The notes: a model not told the origin generated them from the sequence alone. Numbered from the stretch's first letter, positions 1-9,387 are shown. The stretch is DNA of 50,656 bases from Marinilabiliaceae bacterium (GCA_021443545.1 JABUTU010000092.1:1-50656); one strand, 5' to 3'. Made by a program: numbers and translations.

Positions 1-136
1 GCTCATAATGTGCTTGGCGTTTATAGCAACTCCTACCAAGACAGCCCTATAATTAAATCTTCTTGACCCGTCTCCTCAGCATATTGCTCCTCTTCCTTAC
101 GTGCTTCACGACACTTGCCCAGCGCATGCCCGTATA

Positions 137-619
137 TTAGCCCCTCTTTTTTAGAAGTTGCTCAATAGTCTCCAACGACTCCTCGTATGAGTAGCCCCTG
201 GAGATGGCGAAACGCAGGAGAGTGTTCTTAAGTTTCCATATATCATCTTGGTGAGTGTTGCGTAATTTGGTTTCGAGAATATGCAACAGCTTATCGCCCA
301 TATTCAGGTCGTTCAACTCTTCGAGGGCTTTATTGATATTGGTATCACTGATGTGCTTGGCAAGAAGTTGATACCTAATTTTCTGAGGGCCCCAGCCGCT
401 GAAACGATGTTTGTCGCGGGTATAGTAGATGGCATAACGCTCATCGTCGACAAAGCGGTTGCTGGTAAGCCATTCCATCCCTTTTGCAACCTCTTCATCG
501 GTCAGGCCATAGCCCTTCAGCTTATTTGCGACTTCGGAAGAACAGTGTTCGCTCTGTGCACACCAAAGGCTTGCCTTATTGAGAGCCGTAGCGTAATCTA
601 ATACTATGTTTTTCTCCAT
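137..619 (-). CDS. recX: Regulatory protein RecX
   Basis: This is a 160-residue protein of the RecX family, which binds RecA filaments and restrains recombinase activity. The family signature of helical triplets is visible. The stretch near residues 45-60 (GMEWLTSNRFVDDERYA) is the classic RecX repeat, and RFSGWGPQKIRYQL near 73-86 matches the usual KG.g..ki...L block. The length is normal. Its ATG overlaps the stop of the upstream MurF-Alr gene by one base (TAATG), so the two are probably translationally coupled. The protein looks complete. The 136 bases downstream, to the window edge, hold no gene with a recognisable start. Confidence 0.93.
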   Translation of the reverse strand: MEKNIVLDYATALNKASLWCAQSEHCSSEVANKLKGYGLTDEEVAKGMEWLTSNRFVDDERYAIYYTRDKHRFSGWGPQKIRYQLLAKHISDTNINKALEELNDLNMGDKLLHILETKLRNTHQDDIWKLKNTLLRFAISRGYSYEESLETIEQLLKKRG

Positions 620-3123
620 TAGTTTTCCGATACGTAGACACGTTTAACACGACGGCCTATGCCCGTCAGAACCTCATAACATATCGTGCCAATACGTTCG
701 GACATCTCCCAAACAGGATGCTCATCACCAAATAAGGTCACTTCATCTCCGACTGCAACGTTTTCAATATCAGTAACGTCAACCATACATATATCCATAC
801 AAACATTGCCAGCGATTGGTGCCTCAACGCCACTTATAGAAACTCTTCCCACTCCGTTGCTGAGACGGCGGTCGAGACCATCGGCATATCCTATTGGGAC
901 AACAGCGATTCTACTCTCTCTTTCGAGCGTTGTCTTGCGACCGTAACCAACTGTCGTGCCAGCAGGAACTGAGCGAACCTGAGAAATATATGATTTTAAC
1001 GTGGCAACATTACGTAGGTTGGAACAGTCAATAGCAGAGATTCCATACAAGCCAATGCCAAGTCGGACTATTTCCATCTGATGCTCTGTAAAACGTTCTA
1101 TTCCAGCGCTATTAAGAATATGCCTGTCAAAAGGGTATCCGAGCGTCTTTTTGAGAACTGTCGTTGCTGTCTCAAAAAGTGAAATCTGTTGTTTTGTGAA
1201 TTCATCGTGTTTAGGCTCATCGCTACCAACCAAATGGGAGAATGCCGAGTTCACGCGAAGGCGTGGCGAGAGTGACATGGTTCGTGCAACCATAGGCATC
1301 TCGAAGACATCAAATCCAGAGCGTGTCATTCCCGTATTGACTTTAATATGGATGGGTGCTCTGGAGATTCCAAGTCGTTCAGCCTCAGCGTTGTAAGCGA
1401 TGATGCTTTCGTGAGTCGACATTTCAGGTTCCAGATTGTCGCGAAGCATCATCTCATAGCTATGAGCCTCTGGGTTCATAACGATTATAGGAAGCTGAAT
1501 ACCTGAGAGGCGTAGCTCATGTCCTTCGTCAGCAAAAGCGACACCAAGAATATCAACACCTTGAGCTTGAAGATGACGAGCTATTTCAAAAGAACCTGTC
1601 CCATACGAGAAGGCTTTGACCATTGCTAAGATTTTAGTTCCTGGCTTCAGTTTTCGTCTGAAATAAGCAACGTTATGAGCCACTGCGTCGAGGTTTATCT
1701 CCATACGTGTTCTGTTGCGGTGCATCTCGAGGTGGTCCGCAATGCGCTCAAAGCCGAAGATTCTGGAACCCTTCAGTAGAATTGCCTCTCCTCGAAAGTC
1801 TGCTGTTGACATTGAGTTAAGAAAGTCCTCTGTCGAAGCAAAGAATCGCGCATTGTCGAAACGTCCACGCATGAATTGTGATATGTTCTTTCCTATACCG
1901 ATGAGGCGTGTCACTTGCTTTTGTCGTATAATCTTCTCGACGTCAGCATACAATTCCTCCTGATGACGTCTGCTTTGCAGCAGATCAGAAAGAATGAGAG
2001 TCCGCGTCAAACCATTCTTATTGCCAAGCTGATGCAACATATCGAGAGCTATAGCCAAAGAAGTTACGTCAGCATTGTATGAATCGTTTATTATCGTGCA
2101 ACCATTACATCCCTCCTTCTGTTCGAGACGCATGCTGAGAGGACGTAGCTCAGAAGCTCTATTTGCTGCATTGTCGGGATCTATGCCTGAGACAATAGCG
2201 TATGTCAGAGCATGGATAAGGTCGTGTCCTAATGCCTCGTCGGTAATGTGTGTATTGACGATATGCAGATTCCCTCCATTGATATATTTCTCGGATTTGA
2301 TGTCAGCGATGAGACCTTTATCTGTGTCTATAGAAAGAGAGACGATGAATGTAGCGTCGCTACTTTTACCCCAGGTGATGTATTCATGTTCGTCCGTAAA
2401 CTGAGAGAGGGCACGGTCGAGCAGTATGTCGTCCTTACGGTAGAATATACGCTGAGCATTTTCGCACATATTGCGTTTTTCAGAGGTCTTTTGACTTAAT
2501 GAGTCGAAGTTCTCCTGATGAGCGTCGCCAATATTTGTCCAAATGACATCTTCAGGCATTACCATGGCCCTGAGGCGTTCCATTTCGTTAGGTTGGCTGA
2601 TGCCAGCCTCGATTATGCCGAGCTGAGTCTCGGGTTTTATGAGTAGCAGGCTCAATGCCACTCCTAACTGACTATTGTAACTGCGAGGTGAACGAACAGA
2701 AGGAATGTCATCTCCGACAATTTGCGACAGCCACTCCTTGACGATAGTCTTGCCATTAGAGCCTATAATACTAAGAATTCTGGCTTTGTTTTGTCTGCGA
2801 TGCCATGATGCAATCATCTGGAGCGACTGAAGGACATTGTCGACTATGATGAAAGTGGCGTCTGCCCAGCGACGTGTTATCTCCTGAGTTTGTTCAACGC
2901 TATTTGTTGTCAGAAAAAGTCTGACGCCCTTGTCATACAAGTCTCCTATGTAGTTCTCTCCGTCATGACGTTCGCCCTTGATGGCTACGAAGAGACACCC
3001 ATCAGCGTCGAACATATTGCGACTGTCTGTCAGTATATTCCGCACATGAGCGTCGAGATTGGCGTTTACACCTGAAATACGGCCATGACAAGCCTTGGCA
3101 ATCTCCTGTATGTTGATATTCAT
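619..3123 (-). CDS. murF-alr: Bifunctional UDP-MurNAc-tripeptide:D-Ala-D-Ala ligase / alanine racemase (MurF-Alr fusion)
   Basis: This 834-residue fusion is typical of Bacteroidetes. Residues 1 to about 460 are the MurF ligase, with the Mur ATP-binding loop GSNGKT at 121-126; it adds D-Ala-D-Ala to the UDP-MurNAc tripeptide in the cytoplasm. Residues about 473-834 are a PLP-dependent alanine racemase. The PLP lysine is K503 in MVKAFSYGTG, and the racemase signature VPIGYADGLDR lies in the C-terminal barrel. The enzyme therefore makes D-Ala and also uses the dipeptide derived from it. It sits between the phosphatase gene and recX on the minus strand, 14 bases from the former and overlapping the latter by one base. 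The Ddl gene needed between the two steps is about 6 kb away on the other strand. Confidence 0.97.
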   Translation of the reverse strand: MNINIQEIAKACHGRISGVNANLDAHVRNILTDSRNMFDADGCLFVAIKGERHDGENYIGDLYDKGVRLFLTTNSVEQTQEITRRWADATFIIVDNVLQSLQMIASWHRRQNKARILSIIGSNGKTIVKEWLSQIVGDDIPSVRSPRSYNSQLGVALSLLLIKPETQLGIIEAGISQPNEMERLRAMVMPEDVIWTNIGDAHQENFDSLSQKTSEKRNMCENAQRIFYRKDDILLDRALSQFTDEHEYITWGKSSDATFIVSLSIDTDKGLIADIKSEKYINGGNLHIVNTHITDEALGHDLIHALTYAIVSGIDPDNAANRASELRPLSMRLEQKEGCNGCTIINDSYNADVTSLAIALDMLHQLGNKNGLTRTLILSDLLQSRRHQEELYADVEKIIRQKQVTRLIGIGKNISQFMRGRFDNARFFASTEDFLNSMSTADFRGEAILLKGSRIFGFERIADHLEMHRNRTRMEINLDAVAHNVAYFRRKLKPGTKILAMVKAFSYGTGSFEIARHLQAQGVDILGVAFADEGHELRLSGIQLPIIVMNPEAHSYEMMLRDNLEPEMSTHESIIAYNAEAERLGISRAPIHIKVNTGMTRSGFDVFEMPMVARTMSLSPRLRVNSAFSHLVGSDEPKHDEFTKQQISLFETATTVLKKTLGYPFDRHILNSAGIERFTEHQMEIVRLGIGLYGISAIDCSNLRNVATLKSYISQVRSVPAGTTVGYGRKTTLERESRIAVVPIGYADGLDRRLSNGVGRVSISGVEAPIAGNVCMDICMVDVTDIENVAVGDEVTLFGDEHPVWEMSERIGTICYEVLTGIGRRVKRVYVSEN

Positions 3124-3137
3124 CTCAAAAAACTCTT

Positions 3138-4463
3138 TTATCTATTGCAATCGGTTATTCGTTGCTGCCAATATGCCTTTACTTCGTTCCACTTATAGTA
3201 TGGTCCTTTGCCTATTGGCAGTGAGGCTTCTGATTCGTTTTGTAGTATCTTGACAAGTATCTCAGAGTCAGGATTAGCATTATTGCGGTAGAATATAATC
3301 TGAATGTTTCCAGCCATTGGTATGTACCGCGAAGCACTCCAAGAGTGGTACATAGTCTTGAAGTCGGCGAGTTCATCTCCTGCTTTATTGACATTCATAA
3401 GACATAGAAGGGGTAGTAGAGCTGAGTCGTGTCCAAATCTTAGATTGGCGCGCAAAGTACTTGTGCCAGAGATGACAGCTTCAGCCTCCTCAACAAATTT
3501 CTCGAGAAGCGGGGTGATTTTTTTGCAATTCATAGTGCCTCCCAATTGCGGAACACAAGCATTCGAGCTATACCAATAGAAGTTGCTACTCATGTATGCG
3601 TTGACATTTCCTTCGTGCGAAAGGAACGTTCTTAAGGCATCAACGCCCTCTATGTCAACGCCCTGAAGAGTCGACGCAGCATCATATATAGCACTATTAA
3701 TACGCTGCATATTGAAACGTTTAGCAGCCTCTTCAGGCTCTTTGAAAAGTTTCGAACATTCCATAGAGTTGTTCTGACTCTTATAGAAGGCTTCGCGACT
3801 GCTCTTCCACTCGGTGCTGTCGTTATATGGATTCTTGTCCTTAGAATGAGGGTTCATGAAATATTGAAAGCACTCTCCGGCATCGGTGTTGATGGTGAGC
3901 GAAGGAAGTTGAGCTCGTAGTTCCTGACAGAAAGAGCTCATACTTATTATACAACGGGGAACAGTAGTAGATTTAGCATCAATAGTAGCACCAGCTACAT
4001 TGAATACCTCAGGAAAATTCTGAAACATGCGTTTAGCTATTCCCTGGTGTTGGGCACGACCCTGAGCTGTCAAATCTCCGGCTCTGCCCTTGGCATTTTT
4101 ACAGATAGCAAGCATATCCTCACACACCTTAACGCCAGTCTCGTTGAAATAGCCTTCGTTGAGAGCTGTCTCAAATGTATTCGACCACCAGTCGTAGTCG
4201 AACGAGCTATAGTGGTAGCGAGAGCCATGACGACCATAATGACTTATGTAGAAAGGAGTGTATCCTTCTGGGGCTTCTGATAGCGTTGGAAAGTCATAGA
4301 GACCATTGTCAATGGCATTAAAAATCTTGACAGACTTATCATAGTGGATGTAGTTGGATGTCAATAGGTCAGAGTACCTCTCCAGATCGCTGTCGCTAAT
4401 CTGAGATTGCGCAATTGCTGTAACTGCTATTGACAGCAAAAGGAGTGTGATAATGCTTTTCAT
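3138..4463 (-). CDS. Secreted histidine-type phosphatase, MINPP/phytase-like
   Basis: This is a 441-residue protein with a cleavable signal peptide (residues 1 to about 18, ending AIAQ). The branch-2 histidine phosphatase signature RHGSR is at 78-82, in SHYGRHGSRYHY, and supplies the nucleophilic histidine. A second motif, RFGHDSALLPL, near residue 345 provides the His-Asp proton donor. The closest family I know is the multiple inositol polyphosphate phosphatases of gut Bacteroides, which remove phosphate from phytate. Those often carry HAE where this protein has HDS, so the exact substrate is uncertain. It probably acts in the periplasm or at the surface. It lies 5 bases after the RluD gene and is likely co-transcribed with it. 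Confidence 0.85.
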   Translation of the reverse strand: MKSIITLLLLSIAVTAIAQSQISDSDLERYSDLLTSNYIHYDKSVKIFNAIDNGLYDFPTLSEAPEGYTPFYISHYGRHGSRYHYSSFDYDWWSNTFETALNEGYFNETGVKVCEDMLAICKNAKGRAGDLTAQGRAQHQGIAKRMFQNFPEVFNVAGATIDAKSTTVPRCIISMSSFCQELRAQLPSLTINTDAGECFQYFMNPHSKDKNPYNDSTEWKSSREAFYKSQNNSMECSKLFKEPEEAAKRFNMQRINSAIYDAASTLQGVDIEGVDALRTFLSHEGNVNAYMSSNFYWYSSNACVPQLGGTMNCKKITPLLEKFVEEAEAVISGTSTLRANLRFGHDSALLPLLCLMNVNKAGDELADFKTMYHSWSASRYIPMAGNIQIIFYRNNANPDSEILVKILQNESEASLPIGKGPYYKWNEVKAYWQQRITDCNR

Positions 4464-4468
4464 GGTTA

Positions 4469-5566
4469 TTATGTTTTAGTGAGTGTTCTCCATTTATCTA
4501 TGCATTGTTGCATATCTTGTGGCAGTTCGCTTGTGAACAGCATTTGTTCGCCCGTCTCTGGATGTCTGAAACCAAGGGTCTGAGCATGAAGGGCCTGACG
4601 AGGAAGTATTTTGAAACAATTCTCCACAAAAGCCTTGTAGCTTTGTGTTGGTTGCCCTTTCAGTATCGAGGTTCCTCCATATCGTTCGTCCGAGAATAGA
4701 GGATGTCCGATATGTCGCATGTGAGCTCTGATCTGGTGTGTGCGTCCTGTTTCGAGATGACATTTTATCAGAGAGACGTATTTGAGGGGTTCTATCAATT
4801 CGTAATGGGTAACGGCGTGTTTCCCGATATCCCCTCCATCGGGGAAGACATCCATGCGCAGTCGGTCTTGAAGGGAGCGTGCAATATTTCCGCGTATAGT
4901 ACCAGTTGCTGATTCCATAAGTCCCCATACAAGAGATATGTATGTGCGTTGTGTAGACTTGACGAAAAACTGCTGTGCCAAGTCTAACTTTGCATGCTCA
5001 GTCTTTGCCACTACGAGCAGACCGGATGTGTCTTTGTCGATGCGATGGACCAATCCAGGGCGGGGGTCCTTGATATTAGCGAACATCGGGAGAGAACGCA
5101 GGTGAAATGCCAATGCATTTACCATCGTGCCTGAGAAGTTGCCATGGCCAGGATGAACAACCATACCCGCAACTTTGTTGATTACCAAAAGATGGTCATC
5201 TTCGTAAATGATGTCAAGAGGAATATCCTCAGGAACAATCTCAAGATCGCGTCGAGGGTAAGCCATCAGGACGGTTACAACATCTCCAGGTCTTATGCGG
5301 TGATTGCTTTTGACGGGTTGGTCGAATACACGGATATTTCCTGCATCGGCGGCAAGTTGAATCTTAGTACGAGAGGCATGTGGTACGCGGTCAGCTACAA
5401 ACTTGTCAATACGCATTAATCGTTGCTTCGGGTCGGCAACAAAACGCCAATGCTCATAGAGATTGCCGTCTTCGCCCATCACCTCTTCCGATTCGCCTGC
5501 CGATATGTCGGTAAGCTCTTCGTCGGTATCGAGTTCGTCGTAAAGAAACTCTTCAAAATCAGCCAT
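4469..5566 (-). CDS. rluD: RluD-type 23S rRNA pseudouridine synthase
   Basis: This 365-residue protein has an N-terminal S4 RNA-binding domain (about 48-105, around MRIDKFVADRVPHASRTKIQ) and a pseudouridine synthase domain. The catalytic aspartate is in HRIDKDTSGLLV near residue 175. The motif GRTHQIRAHMRHIGHPL near 275-292 is also characteristic. RluD converts uridines of 23S helix 69 to pseudouridine. There is an acidic extension of about 40 residues before the S4 domain, as in many Bacteroidetes members. The gene lies between the PASTA protein (3 bases upstream) and the phosphatase. RluD rather than RluC is inferred from overall form, so the exact target uridines are unproven. Confidence 0.92.
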   Translation of the reverse strand: MADFEEFLYDELDTDEELTDISAGESEEVMGEDGNLYEHWRFVADPKQRLMRIDKFVADRVPHASRTKIQLAADAGNIRVFDQPVKSNHRIRPGDVVTVLMAYPRRDLEIVPEDIPLDIIYEDDHLLVINKVAGMVVHPGHGNFSGTMVNALAFHLRSLPMFANIKDPRPGLVHRIDKDTSGLLVVAKTEHAKLDLAQQFFVKSTQRTYISLVWGLMESATGTIRGNIARSLQDRLRMDVFPDGGDIGKHAVTHYELIEPLKYVSLIKCHLETGRTHQIRAHMRHIGHPLFSDERYGGTSILKGQPTQSYKAFVENCFKILPRQALHAQTLGFRHPETGEQMLFTSELPQDMQQCIDKWRTLTKT

Positions 5567-5569
5567 CGC

Positions 5570-6379
5570 TCAATCAGCGTTAGAAATTTCTTCAGAGATG
5601 ACTTTCTGCATATCAGTTGTCAGCCATAGTGAAATTTGAGAGCCAACCTTAACCATCTGTGAACCATCGCCGGACGGGTTCTGACGATATACGACACTAC
5701 TGAGAGTGTCCTCTCTTGTCGTGACGCATCTGTCGTAGATGAGTTGTCCGGGATTGAGTCCTGCCGAATTAAGAATGGAACGAGCTTCTCGAAGGGTAGA
5801 GCCTACACACTGAGGAACAACCGACTCCTTGTTGTCGTAGCCTTGACCCACCACAAGGTCAATGCTTTGACCCTTCGTCAGACGGGTGCCCGCAGCTATA
5901 GGTTGTCCGTCAACTAACTGTTCCAGAACTAATCCTGAAAATTCACTCTTCTTGTATGATATACGACCCATTCGAAGTCCTGCAGTCTCAATAACCACCT
6001 GAGCGTTACGCAGTGAGTAGTCCACGAGTTGTGGCATGAGAACAGTTGGTAGTGAGTATGCGTTGATTGTAAGGAATATCTTACGGCCCTTCTTGACTTT
6101 CTGACCAGCGGCAGGAATCTGCTCCATAATCTCGCCCGGACGGGCATTCTCTTTGAAAATTGAGTCAATGACCACGTAGTCGAGATTGGAGTTGCGCAGC
6201 TCTTCGTCAATTTCGGGAATAAGAAATCCTTTGAACTGAGGGACGATTATGGTGCGACCACTCGACGTGTATATGCCCAATCCCCACATGACAAGGCAGA
6301 GAAGAAGAATTGTTGCGATTATAGCAAATATTATCTGCCACCAAAAAAACTTAGAGGTAATGAACTTGAAAAAAGACAT
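5570..6379 (-). CDS. Membrane-anchored protein with three PASTA domains
   Basis: This is a 269-residue protein with a short cytoplasmic N-terminus and one transmembrane helix (about 13-36, WWQIIFAIIATILLLCLVMW). Three PASTA repeats follow, at about 42-108, 110-180 and 185-258. Each opens with the usual I/V-P-x-x-x-G pattern (for example VVPQCVGSTLREARSILNSAGL). PASTA domains bind peptidoglycan or beta-lactam-like ligands and normally hang from PknB kinases or PBPs. Here there is no kinase or transpeptidase domain, as in a family widespread in Bacteroidetes beside rluD and murF or ddl genes. Its role in cell-wall sensing is an inference from the domain and the neighbours. Confidence 0.88.
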   Translation of the reverse strand: MSFFKFITSKFFWWQIIFAIIATILLLCLVMWGLGIYTSSGRTIIVPQFKGFLIPEIDEELRNSNLDYVVIDSIFKENARPGEIMEQIPAAGQKVKKGRKIFLTINAYSLPTVLMPQLVDYSLRNAQVVIETAGLRMGRISYKKSEFSGLVLEQLVDGQPIAAGTRLTKGQSIDLVVGQGYDNKESVVPQCVGSTLREARSILNSAGLNPGQLIYDRCVTTREDTLSSVVYRQNPSGDGSQMVKVGSQISLWLTTDMQKVISEEISNAD

Positions 6380-6385
6380 AGTCTA

Positions 6386-6610
6386 TCAATTAATATCGTG
6401 TAATAGGAACTCCAATCCGTTAAGTTTTATCTCGTACAGAGTTTGCAAAAGCATACCAAGACGTCCCTTGGGGAAAGCATTATTGGAATGCATCCAGACA
6501 AGATATCGCTCTGGCAGACGGACAAGTTTCTGTCCAGCATAACGCCCATAAGGCATCGTCATATTGACAATGTCTGTCAGAATAGTTTTGTCTGGAACAG
6601 GTTCCTCCAT
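6386..6610 (-). CDS. DUF3820 family protein
   Basis: This is a small 74-residue protein. The central motif MPYGRYAGQKLVRLPERYLVWM and the tail GRLGMLLQTLYEIKLNGLE match the DUF3820 family, often labelled a putative quorum-sensing-regulated virulence factor. That label has little experimental support and should not be taken as function. The protein has no signal peptide or membrane segment. It heads the minus-strand gene string, 6 bases upstream of the PASTA gene, and diverges from the S1-domain gene at 6672. The start ATG at 6610 gives the usual family length. Confidence 0.8.
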   Translation of the reverse strand: MEEPVPDKTILTDIVNMTMPYGRYAGQKLVRLPERYLVWMHSNNAFPKGRLGMLLQTLYEIKLNGLEFLLHDIN

Positions 6611-6657
6611 TTAGAGATTTTTAAATATAACTGAGTACGAAGATATCCCAAAATAAC

Positions 6658-6665
6658 TAATTTTG
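6658..6665 (+). promoter_or_regulatory. -7 promoter element (TAATTTTG) for the S1-domain gene
   Basis: TAATTTTG matches the Bacteroidetes -7 consensus TAnnTTTG. Transcription would begin about 7 bases downstream, near 6672, which is the ATG of the next gene. The transcript would then be leaderless or nearly so. The box covers an in-frame TTG at 6663, which argues against that codon as the start. No good -33 element is visible. Confidence 0.5.
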
Positions 6666-6671
6666 CAAGTT

Positions 6672-7535
6672 ATGAACGAGTCAAAAATAAAAGGTCTCAA
6701 TATAGGTAGATACAACAAGTTAAAGGTCAGAAGATTAGTTGACTTCGGAGCCTACTTGTCGCCTATAAAGGAGGACGGCGTTGAGGTCTTAATGCCACAG
6801 AAGTATCTCTCTGAGAATCTTACTGTTGGTGATGAGATAGAGGATTGTTTAGTCTATTTTGACTCAGATGACCGACTGATAGCAACGAAGGAGAAGCCAT
6901 TGGTATTGGCTGGAGAGTTTGCTTTTTTGGAGTGTGTTGCAGTGAGTCGTTTCGGAGCATTCCTCTCGTGGGGTGTAATAAAGGATTTGCTTGTTCCTTA
7001 TAAGCAACAGCGTTCTATCATGGAAGAGGGACGAAGCTATCTTGTCTACGTCTATTCTGATGAGCAGTCTGGCCGTATGGTTGCAACGGAACGAATAGAG
7101 AATTATTTAGATAATCTGGCACCGCGATATGAACAAGGAGAAGAAGTCAGCGGACTTATAGCCCGAAAGACTCCTATGGGCTTTATGGCTATAATTAATA
7201 ATAGCCATACTGGAATGATCTATTCTTCTCAGCTTCACGGGAAAAGACTTAATGTAGGACAACGTCTTTCGTTGTACATTGGAAAGGTTAGAAATGACGA
7301 TAAGATAGATTTGCTTCTCTCACCAGTAGGGTATGAGAAAGCGGGAGCGTTACATGAAGAGATAATGAGGCAACTTCATATAAATGGGGGTACTATAGCG
7401 TTAGGCGATAAGAGTAGCCCTGATGATATTGAGTTGATGTTTCATTGCAGCAAGAAAGCCTTCAAAATGGCTATTGGAGGGTTGTACAAACAGGGTAAGA
7501 TTGAGATAGAAGATTATCGCATACGAGAGTGTTAA
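6672..7535 (+). CDS. S1-domain RNA-binding protein, CvfB/YitL family
   Basis: This is a protein of about 287 residues with tandem S1-like OB folds and a C-terminal winged helix. The N-terminus (GRYNKLKVRRLVDFGAYLS) is the first S1 fold. A second appears around FLECVAVSRFGAFLSWG and a third around GEEVSGLIARKTPMGFMAIIN. The end (FHCSKKAFKMAIGGLYKQGKIEIED) is the winged helix that closes CvfB proteins. CvfB of Staphylococcus binds RNA and affects virulence gene expression; the role in Bacteroidales is not known. I chose the ATG at 6672 over the TTG at 6663 because the TTG lies inside the apparent -7 box. It heads a long plus-strand gene run. Confidence 0.86.
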   Translation: MNESKIKGLNIGRYNKLKVRRLVDFGAYLSPIKEDGVEVLMPQKYLSENLTVGDEIEDCLVYFDSDDRLIATKEKPLVLAGEFAFLECVAVSRFGAFLSWGVIKDLLVPYKQQRSIMEEGRSYLVYVYSDEQSGRMVATERIENYLDNLAPRYEQGEEVSGLIARKTPMGFMAIINNSHTGMIYSSQLHGKRLNVGQRLSLYIGKVRNDDKIDLLLSPVGYEKAGALHEEIMRQLHINGGTIALGDKSSPDDIELMFHCSKKAFKMAIGGLYKQGKIEIEDYRIREC

Positions 7536-7545
7536 TGAATTGGAG

Positions 7546-8568
7546 ATGAAGAAGGAGCCATTATTTGGGAAAGATATTCATGAGCTCAACGAGGTTGTCT
7601 TGGATATGGGACTGCCAAAGTTCGCTGCTAAGCAAATGGCACAGTGGCTATATGCTAAGGGTGTATCGGAGATAGATGCAATGACGAATATCTCGGTCAA
7701 GGCTCGTGCTGCTCTTAACGAGAGATTCTGCGTCGGAAGATATAAACCAGACAGTTATAGAGAATCAATAGATGGAACGCGTAAGTATCTCTTCCGTACT
7801 CCTCAGAATCGATATACGATTGAGACTGCGATGATTCCAGATGATGAGCGTAGGACACTGTGTGTCTCCTCTCAGGTTGGTTGTAAAATGAAGTGCCTCT
7901 TCTGCATGACAGGAAGAGGAGGTTTTGAGGCCAATCTGACTGCAACCGATATCATAAATCAGTATGCGTCAATAGAAGAGAGTCGTGACATTAGTAATAT
8001 TGTCTTCATGGGAATGGGTGAGCCTCTTGATAATGTCGATAGCGTTATTAAGTCTATTAACATACTGACATCCGACTGGGGGTATGGACTCTCACCACGC
8101 CGTATCACACTCTCTACAATCGGAGTGCAAAGCCAATTGCGCAGAATAATAGAGGATACGCAGGTACATATTGCCATCAGTATACATTCGCCATTTTCAG
8201 AGGAACGCCAATCACTGATGCCCTCTGAACAAGCTTTTCCTATTGCGAATACTATTAGTATGTTAAGGGAATACGATTGGAGTGGGCAGCGAAGACTCTC
8301 ATTCGAGATGACGTTATTTCATGGTCTCAACGATACAAATAAACACGCAGAAGCAATGGCAAAGCTACTTAAGGGTTTGCCATGCAGAGTGAATCTGATT
8401 CGTTTCAATAGTATCCCTGATACAAAACTGCAAGGGTGTACACAGAAGCAGATGGAGCAATTTCGCGACAGACTCAATGAGTTGCATGTTATTGCAACAA
8501 TACGAAACTCTAAGGGTCAGGATATAGAAGCCGCGTGTGGTCTACTAAAAGCAACAGAAGAGAATTGA
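7546..8568 (+). CDS. rlmN: 23S rRNA (adenine2503-C2)/tRNA methyltransferase RlmN
   Basis: This is a radical-SAM methyltransferase of about 340 residues that methylates C2 of A2503 in 23S rRNA and A37 of some tRNAs. The radical-SAM cluster motif is CKMKCLFCMTGRGG near residues 110-125. Family blocks such as NIVFMGMGEPLDN, RRITLSTIGV and LAISIHSP-like IAISIHSPF are present. The C-terminal C (EAACGL) is the methyl-accepting cysteine region. The ATG at 7546 (MKKEPLFG) gives a typical start. A TTG two codons earlier is also in frame and cannot be excluded. The gene follows the S1-domain gene by about 10 bases. Confidence 0.97.
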   Translation: MKKEPLFGKDIHELNEVVLDMGLPKFAAKQMAQWLYAKGVSEIDAMTNISVKARAALNERFCVGRYKPDSYRESIDGTRKYLFRTPQNRYTIETAMIPDDERRTLCVSSQVGCKMKCLFCMTGRGGFEANLTATDIINQYASIEESRDISNIVFMGMGEPLDNVDSVIKSINILTSDWGYGLSPRRITLSTIGVQSQLRRIIEDTQVHIAISIHSPFSEERQSLMPSEQAFPIANTISMLREYDWSGQRRLSFEMTLFHGLNDTNKHAEAMAKLLKGLPCRVNLIRFNSIPDTKLQGCTQKQMEQFRDRLNELHVIATIRNSKGQDIEAACGLLKATEEN

Positions 8569-8573
8569 CATAG

Positions 8574-9377
8574 ATGAAAGAAACCTTAACCATTTTATTG
8601 ACTTGTGTTATGATGTTGTCATGTGCACCATCCCGAGAGGAGAGGGCAAGGGCAACATTTGAACAGGCGCTGACACAGTATAAGTCGCAGAATTTCAATG
8701 CGGCAAAGATACTGCTTGATAGTATTATATACACCTATCCCGACCAAAAACAACTTGTCAGAGAGAGTCGTGATATGATGCATATTGTTTATCGTACGGA
8801 GCAGGAACGTAACCTTCTTTTCCTCGATTCATTGCTTGAGATAAGAGAGAGCGAGATAGCTCCACTTATGAAGGATTTTCAGGAGGAAGATCCTAATGCA
8901 AATATGCCGATACTTATAAGTAAGAAGCAGAGCGTAGGCCGTTCTTTTGAACGTTCTCTCGTTAAGGCTCACACCGATAAGAATGGAGGATTTTTTATCT
9001 CTTCACATTATACTGGAGAGACTCCAATCAATCATATCGCAATAAAGGCTGAGGTTGATGGACAGTATCTGGTGTCTGATACCATAACAGATGATGTTCT
9101 TAACCATGCTTTTGAGAACGATGGTCAAATTTGGGAGGCCATACGCTACAAAAATGCGTCTGATAATGGAGTGGCTGAGTTCATAGCCTCAAATTTTGAT
9201 AAGAAGATTCGCATAACACTCCTGACACCTAAGGGTAATGGCTATCATTTTATGATGACAGAAACCGACAAAGAAGCAGTGCGAGAGACATACTATCTGG
9301 CGGCACTATTGCGAGAGACCATTCAGATAAAAGGCCAGATACGCAATGTGAAAACAGCAATGAAACGATTGAAATAA
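8574..9377 (+). CDS. Conserved lipoprotein of unknown function
   Basis: This is a 267-residue protein beginning with a lipoprotein signal (LLTCVMMLSCAP; lipobox MLSC, acylated cysteine at about residue 17). A helical segment (about 20-110) resembles a single TPR-like hairpin: ATFEQALTQYKSQNFNAAKILLDSII reads like the first TPR repeat of a YfiO-type protein. The remaining part appears to be mixed alpha/beta and is not recognised. It lies between rlmN and ddl, 5 and 10 bases away, so it is surely co-transcribed with them. A similar lipoprotein next to ddl occurs in other Bacteroidales, as far as I recall. No function can be assigned beyond an outer-membrane or periplasmic location. Confidence 0.8.
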   Translation: MKETLTILLTCVMMLSCAPSREERARATFEQALTQYKSQNFNAAKILLDSIIYTYPDQKQLVRESRDMMHIVYRTEQERNLLFLDSLLEIRESEIAPLMKDFQEEDPNANMPILISKKQSVGRSFERSLVKAHTDKNGGFFISSHYTGETPINHIAIKAEVDGQYLVSDTITDDVLNHAFENDGQIWEAIRYKNASDNGVAEFIASNFDKKIRITLLTPKGNGYHFMMTETDKEAVRETYYLAALLRETIQIKGQIRNVKTAMKRLK

Positions 9378-9387
9378 TGTAGATGAG

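Noticed and set aside
33-161. An open minus-strand frame of about 42 codons after recX (including GHALGKCREARKEEEQ).
   Set aside because: The composition looks protein-like, but it has no usual start codon and overlaps the end of recX; nothing supports expression.
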